A DNA stretch of 64,000 nt from Straminergon stramineum (lineage: Eukaryota > Streptophyta > Bryopsida > Hypnales > Calliergonaceae). The notes under the pieces were generated by a model. It was not told the DNA's origin, did no database searches, and was given only the letters and a program-made list of their open reading frames with translations. Location: contig OY987270.1 in the NCBI GenBank assembly GCA_963920665.1, forward strand, positions 15,774,019 to 15,838,018, read 5' to 3'. This document shows, in pieces, positions 13,586 through 24,232 of the stretch. How positions within the stretch are numbered: the stretch's first letter is position 1; the number at the start of each line of letters is the position of its first letter. The position numbers and the translations under genes were made by a program.

Positions 13586-14089
13586 TGAATTTGTGAAGTA
13601 AGTTATGAGATCATGTTTCCAACCATCGCAGGTGTTGCGGCCATCTCGATGATGATGAGCAAGCCAGGTAGAGTCAGGTACCCTTTGCCAATTGTCACTG
13701 AGAAGCCTGCCATCATAAGGCAGTTCAGTTATGATAAGTCACAGACTCACAGGTGGGCGTTGTTGACCTCAACGGATCCCCCCCACCTGGAGTGCCAGGG
13801 ATCTGACATACCTTACACTCCGGCTGCTCTGCTGATGATCACATGCTCTGAAATTCAGAGCGCAGGCAGTCTTAATATCTTCAATCTCCATGTCCAGCAC
13901 GAGTTCCCCGGTGCAACACTCCTTGGCAGGAACGTTTCTGGAGTGGCAATATCAATGGAAGTAAGCTTATGTCAAGTTGTTGACCAAGCCAAAATTGCAT
14001 TGACTTTAGTTCAAAACTGGATTTGCTCAAATGAGGTCATAGATTTCAAAAATGAACACAAAATATTTCAAAACATCACCATCATGTGA
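13586..14089 (+). pseudogene. Isolated GC-richer ORF, possible viral capsid fossil
   Basis: An ATG at 13613 opens a frame of 158 codons. The same frame is open upstream as far as a stop at 13586. From about 13968 onward the frame runs into dispersed repeat R2, so only about the first 118 codons are informative. These have balanced codon use unlike the AT-rich flanks. The middle is rich in Pro, Thr and Ser, and the end has SAGSLNIF followed by HEFPGATLL. That pattern (small residue, alternating beta-strand, acidic-Phe-Pro) is reminiscent of the last strand of icosahedral RNA-virus jelly-roll capsids. I could not match a specific virus family. It is bounded by an inverted-repeat element on the left and R2 on the right, with no upstream exon or promoter seen, so it looks like a broken fragment. 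It could instead be an unknown plant gene remnant. Confidence 0.25.
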
Positions 14090-14365
14090 AGAGAACCTCA
14101 TTTCAAATCCATACCAATGAATTTTACTCAAAAAATGATAATATTTTGCTTGTGATCGAATTTAGAAGGAATTTTCAAATTTCTCTTTTAGAATTTATAA
14201 AAAAAAAAGATTGGTGATAGCAATAGTGAATCTAACCATATATGTAGAATCTACAATTTACAATCTACAACTTTAATTTGGAAATCAATTCTAAAATATG
14301 CTTCCTAATAGCACTTTCTATTGATTTTTCTCAAATCGTCAATTTGGGAGAAGATTTTGGACGTT
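13968..14365 (+). repeat. Dispersed repeat family R2, copy 1
   Basis: About 400 bases match the reverse complement of 28915-29310. Shared blocks include GTTGACCAAGCCAAAATTG, GACTTTAGTTCAAAACTGGA and, at the far end, TCTCAAAT-GTCAATT with GGAGAAG. The match starts and stops at similar points in both copies, which marks a real element rather than chance AT similarity. Fragments of translated sequence agree (CQVVDQAKIALTLVQNW) but stops and shifts follow, so any ancestral coding function is uncertain. Confidence 0.75.
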
Positions 14366-15780
14366 TAGGGATTATAGCGATATATTTCACTCGAAAAGAT
14401 ACAATTTTTTGGAAAGAATATTAGATGATACATTCTTCTATTTTCAATGGTTGAAATTGTTGATTTGGTACTTGTTTTAAGGACAATAACACTCAATTTG
14501 GGATGAATGTACAATCTTTAGGATGAATCATTAAAGTTTCAATTGCATTCATTTTGGCACATATCATCCATTTATATAGATGTAGACAATTGCATCACTC
14601 CAACGAAAATCACTTTTTGCATTGCCCAAAATAAATAAATAGTCTTGACTTAGGAGGACTACATTGGTCACATGGCTTGTGCCTATACTAACTGCACCTA
14701 AACATGTCTAAATAATTATTTAAGTGTGGCTCCTACATTTTGGGAAACCACATGAATAAATTGTGAATTTTCAAAGCAATGCATATCGGGGGGTGGGGTG
14801 GGGGTCCAAATTACTCCTAGCTCTTGTAAGTATGGATTGTATACATTTCTCTATTTGGGCTCTTGAATCCTTTATTTGTTTGTTTGCACATTTTTGCTCA
14901 CATCTTTCTAGTAACACATTATGACTTTACAAGAACATATTATTTACTCCAAATAGATCATATAGAAAGGTTATTTTCTGAAGTTCAAGAATTGCTTGGG
15001 ATGAATGAGAGGTATTTGGGCCACACATAATATTACAATGAGTAATTCTTCATCCAAAATACGAATGCCAAATGCCAAAGCCCCTAGGGCTCAAGAATTC
15101 AGCCTTGTTATGCTGCAACTACGGTTGTACATTGCATGAATTCGTATTGCAAAAAAGGTACCCCTATTTTAGGAGTTAATGTTGGCATTAGAAATTCCAT
15201 AGCCAATCACCACCCCTGCACACCTAGACGCACCCTCAGCCCCACCGTCACCCATCCGAACCAAGACACAACCAGCACCATGATCTAAGTTAACTCACCC
15301 TAAGTTAAACCCTAAATCCCTCCCCAAAACGGCACTGGCACTGCAATCAGTCCCTCTGGCAAGCATGCAGTCCCCACTCCTCAGTCAGACACTCCCAAGA
15401 AAAAGCCCAGGTGCCTGACAACCCCTCTTCAATACCGTATTGCGCAGCTAGCTTTCGATTCTTCAATTCTTGCAGCAACCCTAAATCACAGCTCCATCTC
15501 TGGCAGTCACTTCTTGGCACCCACGAATTCCATGGATTAACCCAGGAACAACCTAGCTCAAGTTAAAAACTTGAACCCACGCCAGTCTCCTATCATCAAC
15601 AAAACACTATCGTCGACCAGTACAAACGGATAGCAACTTCATCGCAGGTGCTCCTAGCAATTCACCAGTCCTTGCTACTAACTTAGCTACTGTAAGTTAG
15701 TGTTCCCACTAAGCGAGCTCCATCATGTCCGAGTCTAGCGAAGTAAGCTTGCTGAGGTGCAACGCCACAGGAGCACAATG
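14366..15780. other. Intergenic stretch, AT-rich then GC-richer
   Basis: The first 700 bases are AT-rich spacer with a poly-G patch (GGGGGGTGGGGTGGGGG near 14789). From about 15200 the sequence becomes C-rich and resembles an upstream region. No coding frame with family resemblance was found. Confidence 0.4.
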
Positions 15781-15782
15781 TC

Positions 15783-16530
15783 GTGATTACGAACTCTGCA
15801 TGGAAGTGAAGCCGTAGCCATAGCCGTAGCCATAGCCAGCGTTGATTTTCATATCTCAGCTGCTACAGTGTGACAGATAGTACAGTAGTAGTGCAGCAGG
15901 CAACGGAGTGGGTGGGTTCAACAGAAGCTGGTCCTTTGTGTGCGCTTGGCGATGATGTAGAGAATTTACTCCAAGTGATTGTAAAATGATAGTGCGTAAT
16001 GGCAGAACCAAGGGATGTCAAAGTTTCCTCCTCGAATTGCAGAAGCTAAAGGCTGCGCTCGTAGCTGAATCCCTGGAGGCTTGTCAGTACTTGTATTGTA
16101 GTGTCAGAGAGACGGGGGTTTACTGGAGCTCAAGAGCATTACTGGAGCTCAATGACGTGATTACAAACTAAGCTGTAGCCATAGCCAGCATTCATATCTC
16201 AGCTGCGACAGAGTGACAGACGGAAAGCTTAGTGCAGCTAGGCAACTGAGTGAGTGATCGAGTGAGTTTAGCAGAAGCTGGTGCTTGCGCTTTTTCCATT
16301 TCTTTGTGTGCGCTTGGGCGCCTGGCGATGATGGAGCAGAAGCGATCTTATTCCTAGTGATTGTAAGATGATGGTTCGTACATGCATGCAGGACAACGTA
16401 CTGCGTTGAGGTGCAGGAGCTTGAGAAAGTAAAGTAAAGGCTGAAATATATAAGTAGCTGAATCCCTGTCAGTCCTTGCATTAGTAAGTGTGTCAGAGAC
16501 GTGATTTTATTGCAGCTCAAGAGGGCTTGC
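15783..16530 (+). repeat. Direct tandem duplication upstream of DUF707 gene
   Basis: Two diverged copies of about 374 bases lie head to tail: roughly 15783-16156 and 16157-16530. Landmarks recur in order: GTGATTAC-AACT, GTAGCCATAGCCAGC, CATATCTCAGCTGC, CAGAAGCTGGT, GTGTGCGCTTGG, CGATGATG, GTGATTGTAA, CTGAATCCCTG, GTCAGAGA and AGCTCAAGAG. The second copy ends about 140 bases before the start codon at 16672, so the duplicated unit probably covers promoter or leader sequence of that gene. The first copy also has a short GTAGCCATAGCC expansion at about 15811-15841. Confidence 0.8.
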
Positions 16531-16657
16531 AGGACGGTGGGTTGAGACTTTAGAGGTTCCTCGGACAAACTACTCAATCGATCGATCAACTGCTGGAGTT
16601 TGGCAGGGTTTATTGATTTCTTCAAGTCTGTGCCTTCGTTAGCTTGGGAAGGCCGGG

Positions 16658-16672
16658 ATGGTGGAGTTATAA
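16658..16672 (+). promoter_or_regulatory. Four-codon upstream ORF overlapping main start
   Basis: ATG GTG GAG TTA TAA ends on the A of the main ATG at 16672 (arrangement TAATG). A ribosome finishing this peptide would be placed exactly at the main start. Translation control by reinitiation is inferred only from this overlap, and requires the transcript to begin upstream of 16658. Confidence 0.4.
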
Positions 16673-19600
16673 TGAAGATCGGAAAGAGCGGGAGCAGTGT
16701 GCTAGGCACGCCGCTCAACCACATTGTGTTGGTGTTGCTGGGCTTCTTCTTCGGCTTCCTCAGTGCTATCTCCTTCAACCAGGTACTTGCAGCTTTTGTT
16801 GTTTGTGTTTGCTGCATGGTTGTGTGTTTTGTCGGTGTTTGGTGAGCTCGCCTTTTACAGCTTTGATTAGCTTCTGTTCTCGCTCTTTCGGTGCTTGTTC
16901 TGTGTTCTCTTCAATTGGAGAGTTTTGTAGAGGTTTCGTTTTCGTCTCGAAGCTCTGAGTTTGGTGTAAATGTAGATGATGTATTGACTTTTGTTGATGG
17001 TTTAGTGTGTATGGACAATAAGAGTAGGCTCCATTGAGCTCTCTGCATGGCACGGCCTCATGGGTACAAATGGGATTCTACTTCCGGTAGCACTCTTATG
17101 TATTACGAACTTCAACTGTGGAAGTTGTGCAATCATCTGTGAACAGATTCTGGGCATATAAGAAGAGTGTGAAACTGTAGAACAGTGTGTTATTATAGAG
17201 GCTTGAGTTTAGGTTTTCTGATTTAGATCTAGTGTAGGCACGTGTGGTTCACATTCTGTAAGTTTTGATTAGGAAGATCTCACCCATTTTAACTTAATTC
17301 CTCTGAAAATCCTGCCAATTTAGTTAATTGCTGTGGGTGGAGACCAATCCAGTGTTTTTGTTGCGGTTGTGATGCCCTACAGCTGACGCGTGTCCTGATA
17401 TTCCTGCCACGTGGTCCGATCTGTTAGGCTTTTTCACTTCACTGCAAATTTATGTAACTTATAATGAGAGCTTGAGAAGTGGTCGTCTAAAGTGTGGCAA
17501 TGTCTAATGCAGCAACTACGTGTCACAAGTTCTTGGTACTCACCACACGAAGGCCATGTTGTCATCAAGTCACAGAGCAAACCTTCCAACATTGTTTTGG
17601 AGGATAACGCCCTAGAGTACAGAATTGAGAGGGACTTACGAGAGAAGAGACATATTGTGGAGCCCAAGCACTGTCCTCCATGTGGGCAGTTTGGGAGATT
17701 GGCCCAAGTAGCGGAAGTGTTGCTGAGGCCTGGCACTTCCTTCCAACACAAAAAGCACTCCGCTTCAAAAGGAAGGCAAAACAAAACCTCCTCAGAAAAG
17801 TATTACAAGAATGCATCTGGGTGGGTGTGTCGGAATCCCACGCTGGTGGATAAGCTTCCGCAAACCTTCATTCACAGGACTACTGATTACCATTTTCATC
17901 GGCTCGTGGGAACCCCAAAGAATGTAAATTCTGGGCACCCTAAACCCAACATATTACATTTGTTTGCTGCTTCTGTTTTAACTTTTGATGTCACTAATCA
18001 CTACCCTAATGATGATATTTAGTGTTGGTGTTAGAATTTCAGTAAATGTCCTTGAAAATTGATGAATCATGTCACTTATGGACATTCACACTGCGTTTTT
18101 TAACCCCTCAAGGCCCGAGCAGTTTCTGTACTTTTTTACAAGTTTGAACTTTGATTGATAGTGTGCATTGTACATCAAGCTGATTACATGATGGCAATTG
18201 TACTTTTGAACTTCCCTGTTGAATATGAACATCATCATATGAAATTCACTTAGATATACTTCTTAGAATACGGGGAAATGAAGTTGAAATTTTGACCTGT
18301 TGAACAGGTGAGAGGCCCAAAACAGGCTCCTTGGGCCTTCAGGGATTAAGAAAGTGCATACTTTGACATAAGACCATGAATTTTTTTTGCATAACTGTTA
18401 CGGAGTACTACGTAGAGTAACTTGTGTTTTCGTGTGAATGCTTGGGATTGGTCGATACAGATGGTGAGATATTGAGGTGTTTTGAACCCTTATTTAAATT
18501 GAGGCCCTAAACTTATTTAAAGTCGATGTGAATGTCTCATTAGTATGGTATTAAGAAAGTGACACTATTGTGTGATTAACATTACTTAATATTACTACTG
18601 TACTTGAGGGATGCAAGTACCATATTTGAAGATTTTTTGCTGATTTGTGGAACGTCTGCAGGACGTCAAACAAGCCCCGAAGAATCTGCTTGCTTTGGCA
18701 GTTGGGATCAAACAGAATGTGAGCGTCAACGCTATCATTGAAAAGGTCAGAAATCTGAGGTTTCATTGTTCCTTTTTTGCATCTCAAATTTTGGTAGAGG
18801 ATGCCGTTTGCGCTGCTTTAAGCATTTTGACATACGTAAGAGTGTGATTTCTGGAAGATCATTATAGACTTGTGGAGAGATTTTCGGGTAAATGAGACGA
18901 ATTTGTTGAGATCAACTTTTTTTTATCACTATGTATGATTTCGTCTGCCAATTCAAAGTGGGAGGCTAGCTGTAGATCACTATTAAGTGACAGTAGACTA
19001 CCCCATAGCAATTCAAAGATTAGTGACTAAAGATATGTAGCCTAGCCATGATTGCACCGCTTGCTAATAAGCAAATCCACATGCTAATAAGATGAGTTTC
19101 TGTTGGTAATAAGGTTACTTAGCATAAAGGGCGTAATCAGGTTGCTAACATTTTTAGTGTCCTCTAATTTTAAATGCCTTGTTTCAGTTACATTCCCATA
19201 GCGGACGAAATACTCATGTGAAGTCCATTGTGAATGCAGTTTCCGAAGGAGCATTTTCAGATCATTTTGTTTCATTATGACAATGTTGTCGATGAATGGG
19301 GAGAATTTGAATGGAACGACCGAGTTATTCACATTCAGAGCACTGGCCAATCGAAATGGTTAGATGATCGTACACTGCACTGATTGCTGACTTGGCTTTG
19401 AGTACACACTTTGACTGGTTATTTTATTTGTTCCCCAGCAGACGAGTTAAATGTTATAGTGGTACAAGATCCGATCTTAAGATTGAGGATCAAGTTTGCC
19501 ATTTGTTTCTGCTTTGCAGGTGGTTTGCGAAGAGGTTTCTCCACCCTGATGTGGTTGCACCCTATGAGTATGTATTCATTTGGGACGAAGACTTGGGGGT

Positions 19601-22280
19601 GGACAATTTTGACCCAATGGAGTACGTACACATGGACCCCGTTTCCTTCCTGTTTTTTGTTGTGCAAGAGGGAAACATAGTATAAAGCATCGAAGTAATT
19701 GAAGGAACATTCATTATTCCAGCTCTTGTGAACTGATACAATCACTTACTGCATGAATTTGAGAATAGAAAGTCCAATTAGGAAACTCGTAGCCAATTAT
19801 AATGCCTTTCAAAACATATCTTGATTATTTTTAACGACGAGTACGGTTTCATCTTCCTATTCGTATATTTCGCTACCTCCCTTGAAGTTTTCTATATGAT
19901 TAATATCAACTTCTATATATATGACAGTAGCCAAGTTAGGTCACGTAGGCAACTATGTCGGGCATGTTTCCTTCTTTCTACAGGTATGTTTTGCTAGTTT
20001 CTTTGAAACTTCCTGAATTATTCTTTGGAACTCCCCTAGATATGAAAACAGCCACTTTTGGCCATTTAATCTCGTAGGGATTAAGACTAATAGTCTCTGT
20101 TGTGTGCGCTCAGGTACATGGAAATAATGAAGAGACATGAACTGCAAATATCCCAGCCAGCTGTGGATGGAGCCAGCAGTTGGCCCATTACAGTGCGTCA
20201 ATCCTGGACAGGCAATGAAGTGCACAAACGCACTCCCTGGGAAGACCTTTTTGACAATTGTACCAAAAGCAAAGTCACCCCCCCATGTGCCGGGTATGCT
20301 TACATCTCTCATTACCAGTAGAAAAGAGTGTTCGAATCAACAAGTCTTAATGCTTCTTACAGCTTGATTTTCGGACATGGATCAACAAAGTTGTGTTCAT
20401 TCGGGGCATGTTTCAAACTGATGTGGAAATTTTTTTTGTTGCTTTGGACGGCTTGGACGGCTTGATTTGGATGTCGTTTTTTGCTAGTGATATTGGTCGA
20501 ATCGTTGACCTTGTCACCTATGAAAGTCGTAGTTCAAGATCCTCAAACTAACTGACAATTTTTAATTTGAGACTCTCCAATCAAACAACAGGATTTATAT
20601 CAAACTCCGGAATCCAAATTATGAACGGCTTATAATGGAAGAACCAAATTCCTCAAAGATGTTTCTACCATTGAAGGAGGGCCTGTATTGTTGTTAATGA
20701 CGTAGTTCTACGTGTTTCAGGTTCGTGGAGATTCAAGCACCAGTTTTTGTGAGTAAAGTGTGGCGTTGTGTTTGGCATCTCATTCAGGTATGCTTATTTT
20801 CTGTTTTGGTGATGACAATTTTTTTTTTTTAATTTTATGCTGCAGAAGTGGATATCTTGTTCTAAGGCAAAGTATACATTTGAAAACCATTTTCGTCCTT
20901 TCGTTTTTGTTCATATAAATGACCAGGTCTACTTTCTCATGAATAAGGAGAGTTTCTTTGTGGTTGCAGAATGATCTGGTGATGGCATGGGGCCTTGATT
21001 TCGAATTGCAAGCGTGCATTGATGGGGCTCCACATGAGCACATTGGGATTGTGGATACGCAATGGGTAGTGCACAATAAAATTCCTTCTCTCGGAACACA
21101 GGTTAGTGTCAATCATCACCTGGACTCATCTCTGTGCAGTAATAATTAAGAGAAATTATATGCTGTCGTAAGGAAAGAAATTGATTCAGATGTGTAAATG
21201 GTCCTCAGAATATAAGATAATTAGGCAATTCTTGGGCTTTTCCACGAATATCAAAATGGAATATGACTTGCCGCTTAAACAATTAAGCCTCTAGAGAATT
21301 GGGATCGAGAATGGAAGTTCGGAGAGTAAACCATTGCATCTTGTCTACCTTGATTGGGAACAGAGGTAATTCCTGAAAGGCCTGCATCCTACTACTGGTT
21401 GTCAAACTCATTTGTAACTGTCAAAATGTTTGGTTTTAATATGCTCTATAAACCAAGAAAATGAAGTCTAACAATTTTAGTTTCTACTCCATTTATAAAG
21501 AATTGAAATATTTCAAAATTTAATGAATTATTGCTATTCCAAGCTACATGTATTAAAAAGCTAAATGACACAAGATTGTGTGTTTTTCATTTTTCATTTT
21601 CTATACCAAAATGAAAGCTACACATTATTGTTTCTCATTCTAATAAGACGTTCTCACCAAGTGTTAGCTGACTATGCACATGAGTTTTAAGACCTCAATA
21701 TTTATGTAAGGGTTCAAACCACTTCAATATCTCACCCATTTGTATCTACCAATCTCAACCACTCAAACCAGAAATCAAGCCACTCTCCAATAGTTGTGTA
21801 AAACCTCCAAGCTCTTATGTCAAGGCATGCACTCTGTCAATAGATCGAACTGGTGTGAATGTCTCATAACCTGTTTTAAGCCACTCATATTTCATAATTC
21901 TCTCATGATGGTTCCAAAACATATCTATTAGCTTTGTATCACCTCAGAAAACGGTTACTTGGTGCTACAACTTTCATTTTTCCTTATTAGTGCTACATTA
22001 CTCACAGAGCTGCCCCACAAGCTTTGAGAAAAGCATACGAGGGATAATAATAAGTCACTTTAATTAATAATAAGCCACTTGTTTCAATGCAAAGTTTTTT
22101 GCAAACAACAGCAGAATCTGACCCATTAAGGGCATGAATCTCCAGGGAGCTGAGGCTGACAACCCAAAGAAGCTACGAGGGGAGGTCATAGCAAGAAGCT
22201 TCTTGGAGTGGTCCGAAAACAAGAAGAGATGGGCGGATGGATTACAATCTCTGAAAGAGAACCCAATTTTGCAAGAATAG
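16672..22280 (+). CDS. DUF707 family membrane-anchored protein
   Basis: Nine exons: 16672-16782, 17513-17923, 18662-18745, 19240-19358, 19520-19621, 20114-20293, 20721-20787, 20970-21101, 22146-22280; 446 aa. Residues about 16-35 form one hydrophobic segment after a short basic N-terminus, as in a type II signal anchor of the secretory pathway. Family blocks follow: NLLALAVGIKQ (about 182-192), LFHYDNVVDEW (212-222), WWFAKRFLHPD (242-252), WDEDLGVDNF (263-272), ISQPA, TPPC (331-334), then NDLVMAWGLD and GIVDTQWVVH. The C-terminal block has RSFLEWSENKKRWADGL. This is the plant DUF707 (Pfam PF05212) architecture, annotated in some plants as lysine-ketoglutarate reductase trans-splicing related; biochemical activity is not established. 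The DED triplet in a secretory protein suggests a glycosyltransferase-like fold, which is inference. Exon 2 is the least conserved part. The first exon lies next to the duplicated leader. Confidence 0.9.
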
Positions 22281-23599
22281 TTGCCAACATTTGGTTGATG
22301 AATTGTACAATGACAATTGTTTCTTCTCTACAATCCTGACGAAGGTATTCAAACTTAAGGCCATTTTCAATTTCTTATGGAATTCTCAACATTGCTGAGG
22401 GAACACCACAACAACAAATGCCCATGAGGTTAGCCCAATCTCGAGCCCAATCTCATTTTTCCTCTGGGAGAGCATGGAGTAGAAGATCATCTCTAATTTT
22501 TCTTGTACGTTCCACTAACTTACTTTACGAGTAGTACTAATTCTTCAGTGAATCCTACAAAGCGCAATTGAAATGAGGCCCTCTTTGGTTGCATCTTCAA
22601 AGCTACTAACTACACTTATAGAAACTGTTTGGGATTTGGATTTGTGAAAGAGAGTAGGAAAGGTAGATTTGTTACTTTGGTTACTGAGCAAGCCATTTGT
22701 GGTAACTCGGGTGGCCTAGCGGCTCTGTCACTGGATATTCATTTACATTTACAATGCTGCACTTTTAATGTTCTTTAGTGTTATTGGGGAATTGGTTAGT
22801 TGTACTTAATTTTGGACGAGGCTGGGCAGTTTGTTTTGTTCCTATTTTGAAGGGACTCCGTGAAAGTTTTTGAAAGCAATGAGTTGATTACCGCAAGTTG
22901 ATTGAAGATTGCATAACATTATGCAACGATGTGGCGGGGTGTCATTCGAGTCCATGGAGAAATAGAGAAGTTGAGTTGGTCCTTCAACTCAATTAGATGA
23001 AAATATGGGTCAACCCTCTTACAATCTTCTCCAATTTCTTCTTCTCAGTTCTATTGACTGGCCATGTCGGTTTCTTCACTTGATTGTTACATTTTTCAGC
23101 ACTTGGTCGCAAGATAATTATGGCTTTTGGATTGTATTGTGGAGAACTTTCCAACCATACTAAATAATGTTATGGAATCACTTGTCCTAGGCTTATTATG
23201 CATGTTGATTCATCAAGGGATGCTTCATGGTGTATCTTGGGCACACAATGTTTACTTAAAAAGTTGAATCAGTTATTACAGTATGGTACTGCAATGGGAA
23301 TGGAGAGTCTAGTAGATGCTAAATGCTGCAATCTAAACGATCATATTCCTGACAATGGTTACCAGACCTGTCACTGCAATGGAATGCACTGGGTCACATG
23401 GCAAAATGAGCTTAGTTGTATGTTGAAGAGGAATAGCAACTGTGGTACTATTGATAATCCCAGCTGAGACGTTGAGACCCATGAAAATTGGTTTCTCAAC
23501 TGTCAGTTATGTTGGTTTAAAATCTCACAATGAAATTGCAGAAGAAAGTTTACATGTACTGATAGAAATTTGAGAAAAATTTAATCTCTGCTCTTGTAC
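22281..23599. other. Intergenic region between DUF707 and UTP15 genes
   Basis: Probably includes the 3' UTR of the DUF707 gene. An 89-codon frame at 23198-23467 opens with ATG and has a Cys/His-rich look (HCNGMHW), but no family match, no splice partners and no conserved spacing of a known finger, so it is not called. Confidence 0.4.
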
Positions 23600-23830
23600 C
23601 CAAGCACCCCTCTGAAGCTCCAAGGTGGCACCTCAAATGTGCCACTGACTCTAAACCACCATCATCACTGTATATACATCTCCAAAATCAATTATGTGCC
23701 TAGGTGGAAGAAACTACCGGTAATAACTTTTGCATAAGGTATCCAAATGCGTTGGGACCTCCTTTCACTTGCCAAAATGAAAATATGGAAAATTTGACCA
23801 GTCTAATAATTTGACCTAGGCCTAGTAAAA
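23600..23830 (+). repeat. Dispersed repeat family R1, copy 2
   Basis: Matches 12811-13208 in two blocks: ACCACCATCATCACT with ACATCTCCAAAATCAA, and ATAACTTTTGCATAAGGTAT with ATCCAAATGC and ACCTCCTTTCACTTGC. The similarity ends near 23800, just before a stretch that shows no AAGGTAGGAGG element, unlike copy 1. Confidence 0.6.
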
Positions 23831-24232
23831 GTGGCGGTTCTGGGACCACAGTGTTTCAACAGGATTCAGGGTTCCATCCCATCCAGTTCCTAGTCAGAAT
23901 GTGACAAGTACCCGTATGGTGTTACACAAGGCAAGGTAAGAAATCCCCATAAATATTCTCTGTTCAAATCAACTCCTATTTCAACCGGGGATGAGAAAGC
24001 AGAAATCTGCGCAACACGTGTGGACTGGTAAAGTCCAGTGATGATGACGCCTAAACCTACACATTGACGCCTGAGCCTCGTTTGCTTGCTGCCGAGGCAT
24101 TTTCTTTCAAGCTCCACAATAGACAGCTGAGATAAGCATCCGGAGCTGCATTAGACCAAATCTAGCACTTAAGTGTCAAAATTGTAACACGGGGGAAGTT
24201 AGAAGAATAGTTTGGGGTCTAAATAGTAAATT

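Noticed and set aside
16161..16817. 218-codon minus-strand frame
   Set aside because: It covers the duplicated leader and the first DUF707 exon in antisense. It begins in the coding exon, shows no domain and owes its length to the absence of stops opposite GC-richer sequence.
17434..17816. Minus-strand frames with Cys-rich look
   Set aside because: They are antisense shadows of DUF707 exon 2, whose splice sites, phase and family motifs agree on the plus strand.
22700..22740. tRNA-like phrase GGTGGCCTAGCGGCTC
   Set aside because: It resembles an A-box, but no B-box of the GGTTCGANTCC type follows at the right distance and no cloverleaf can be drawn.
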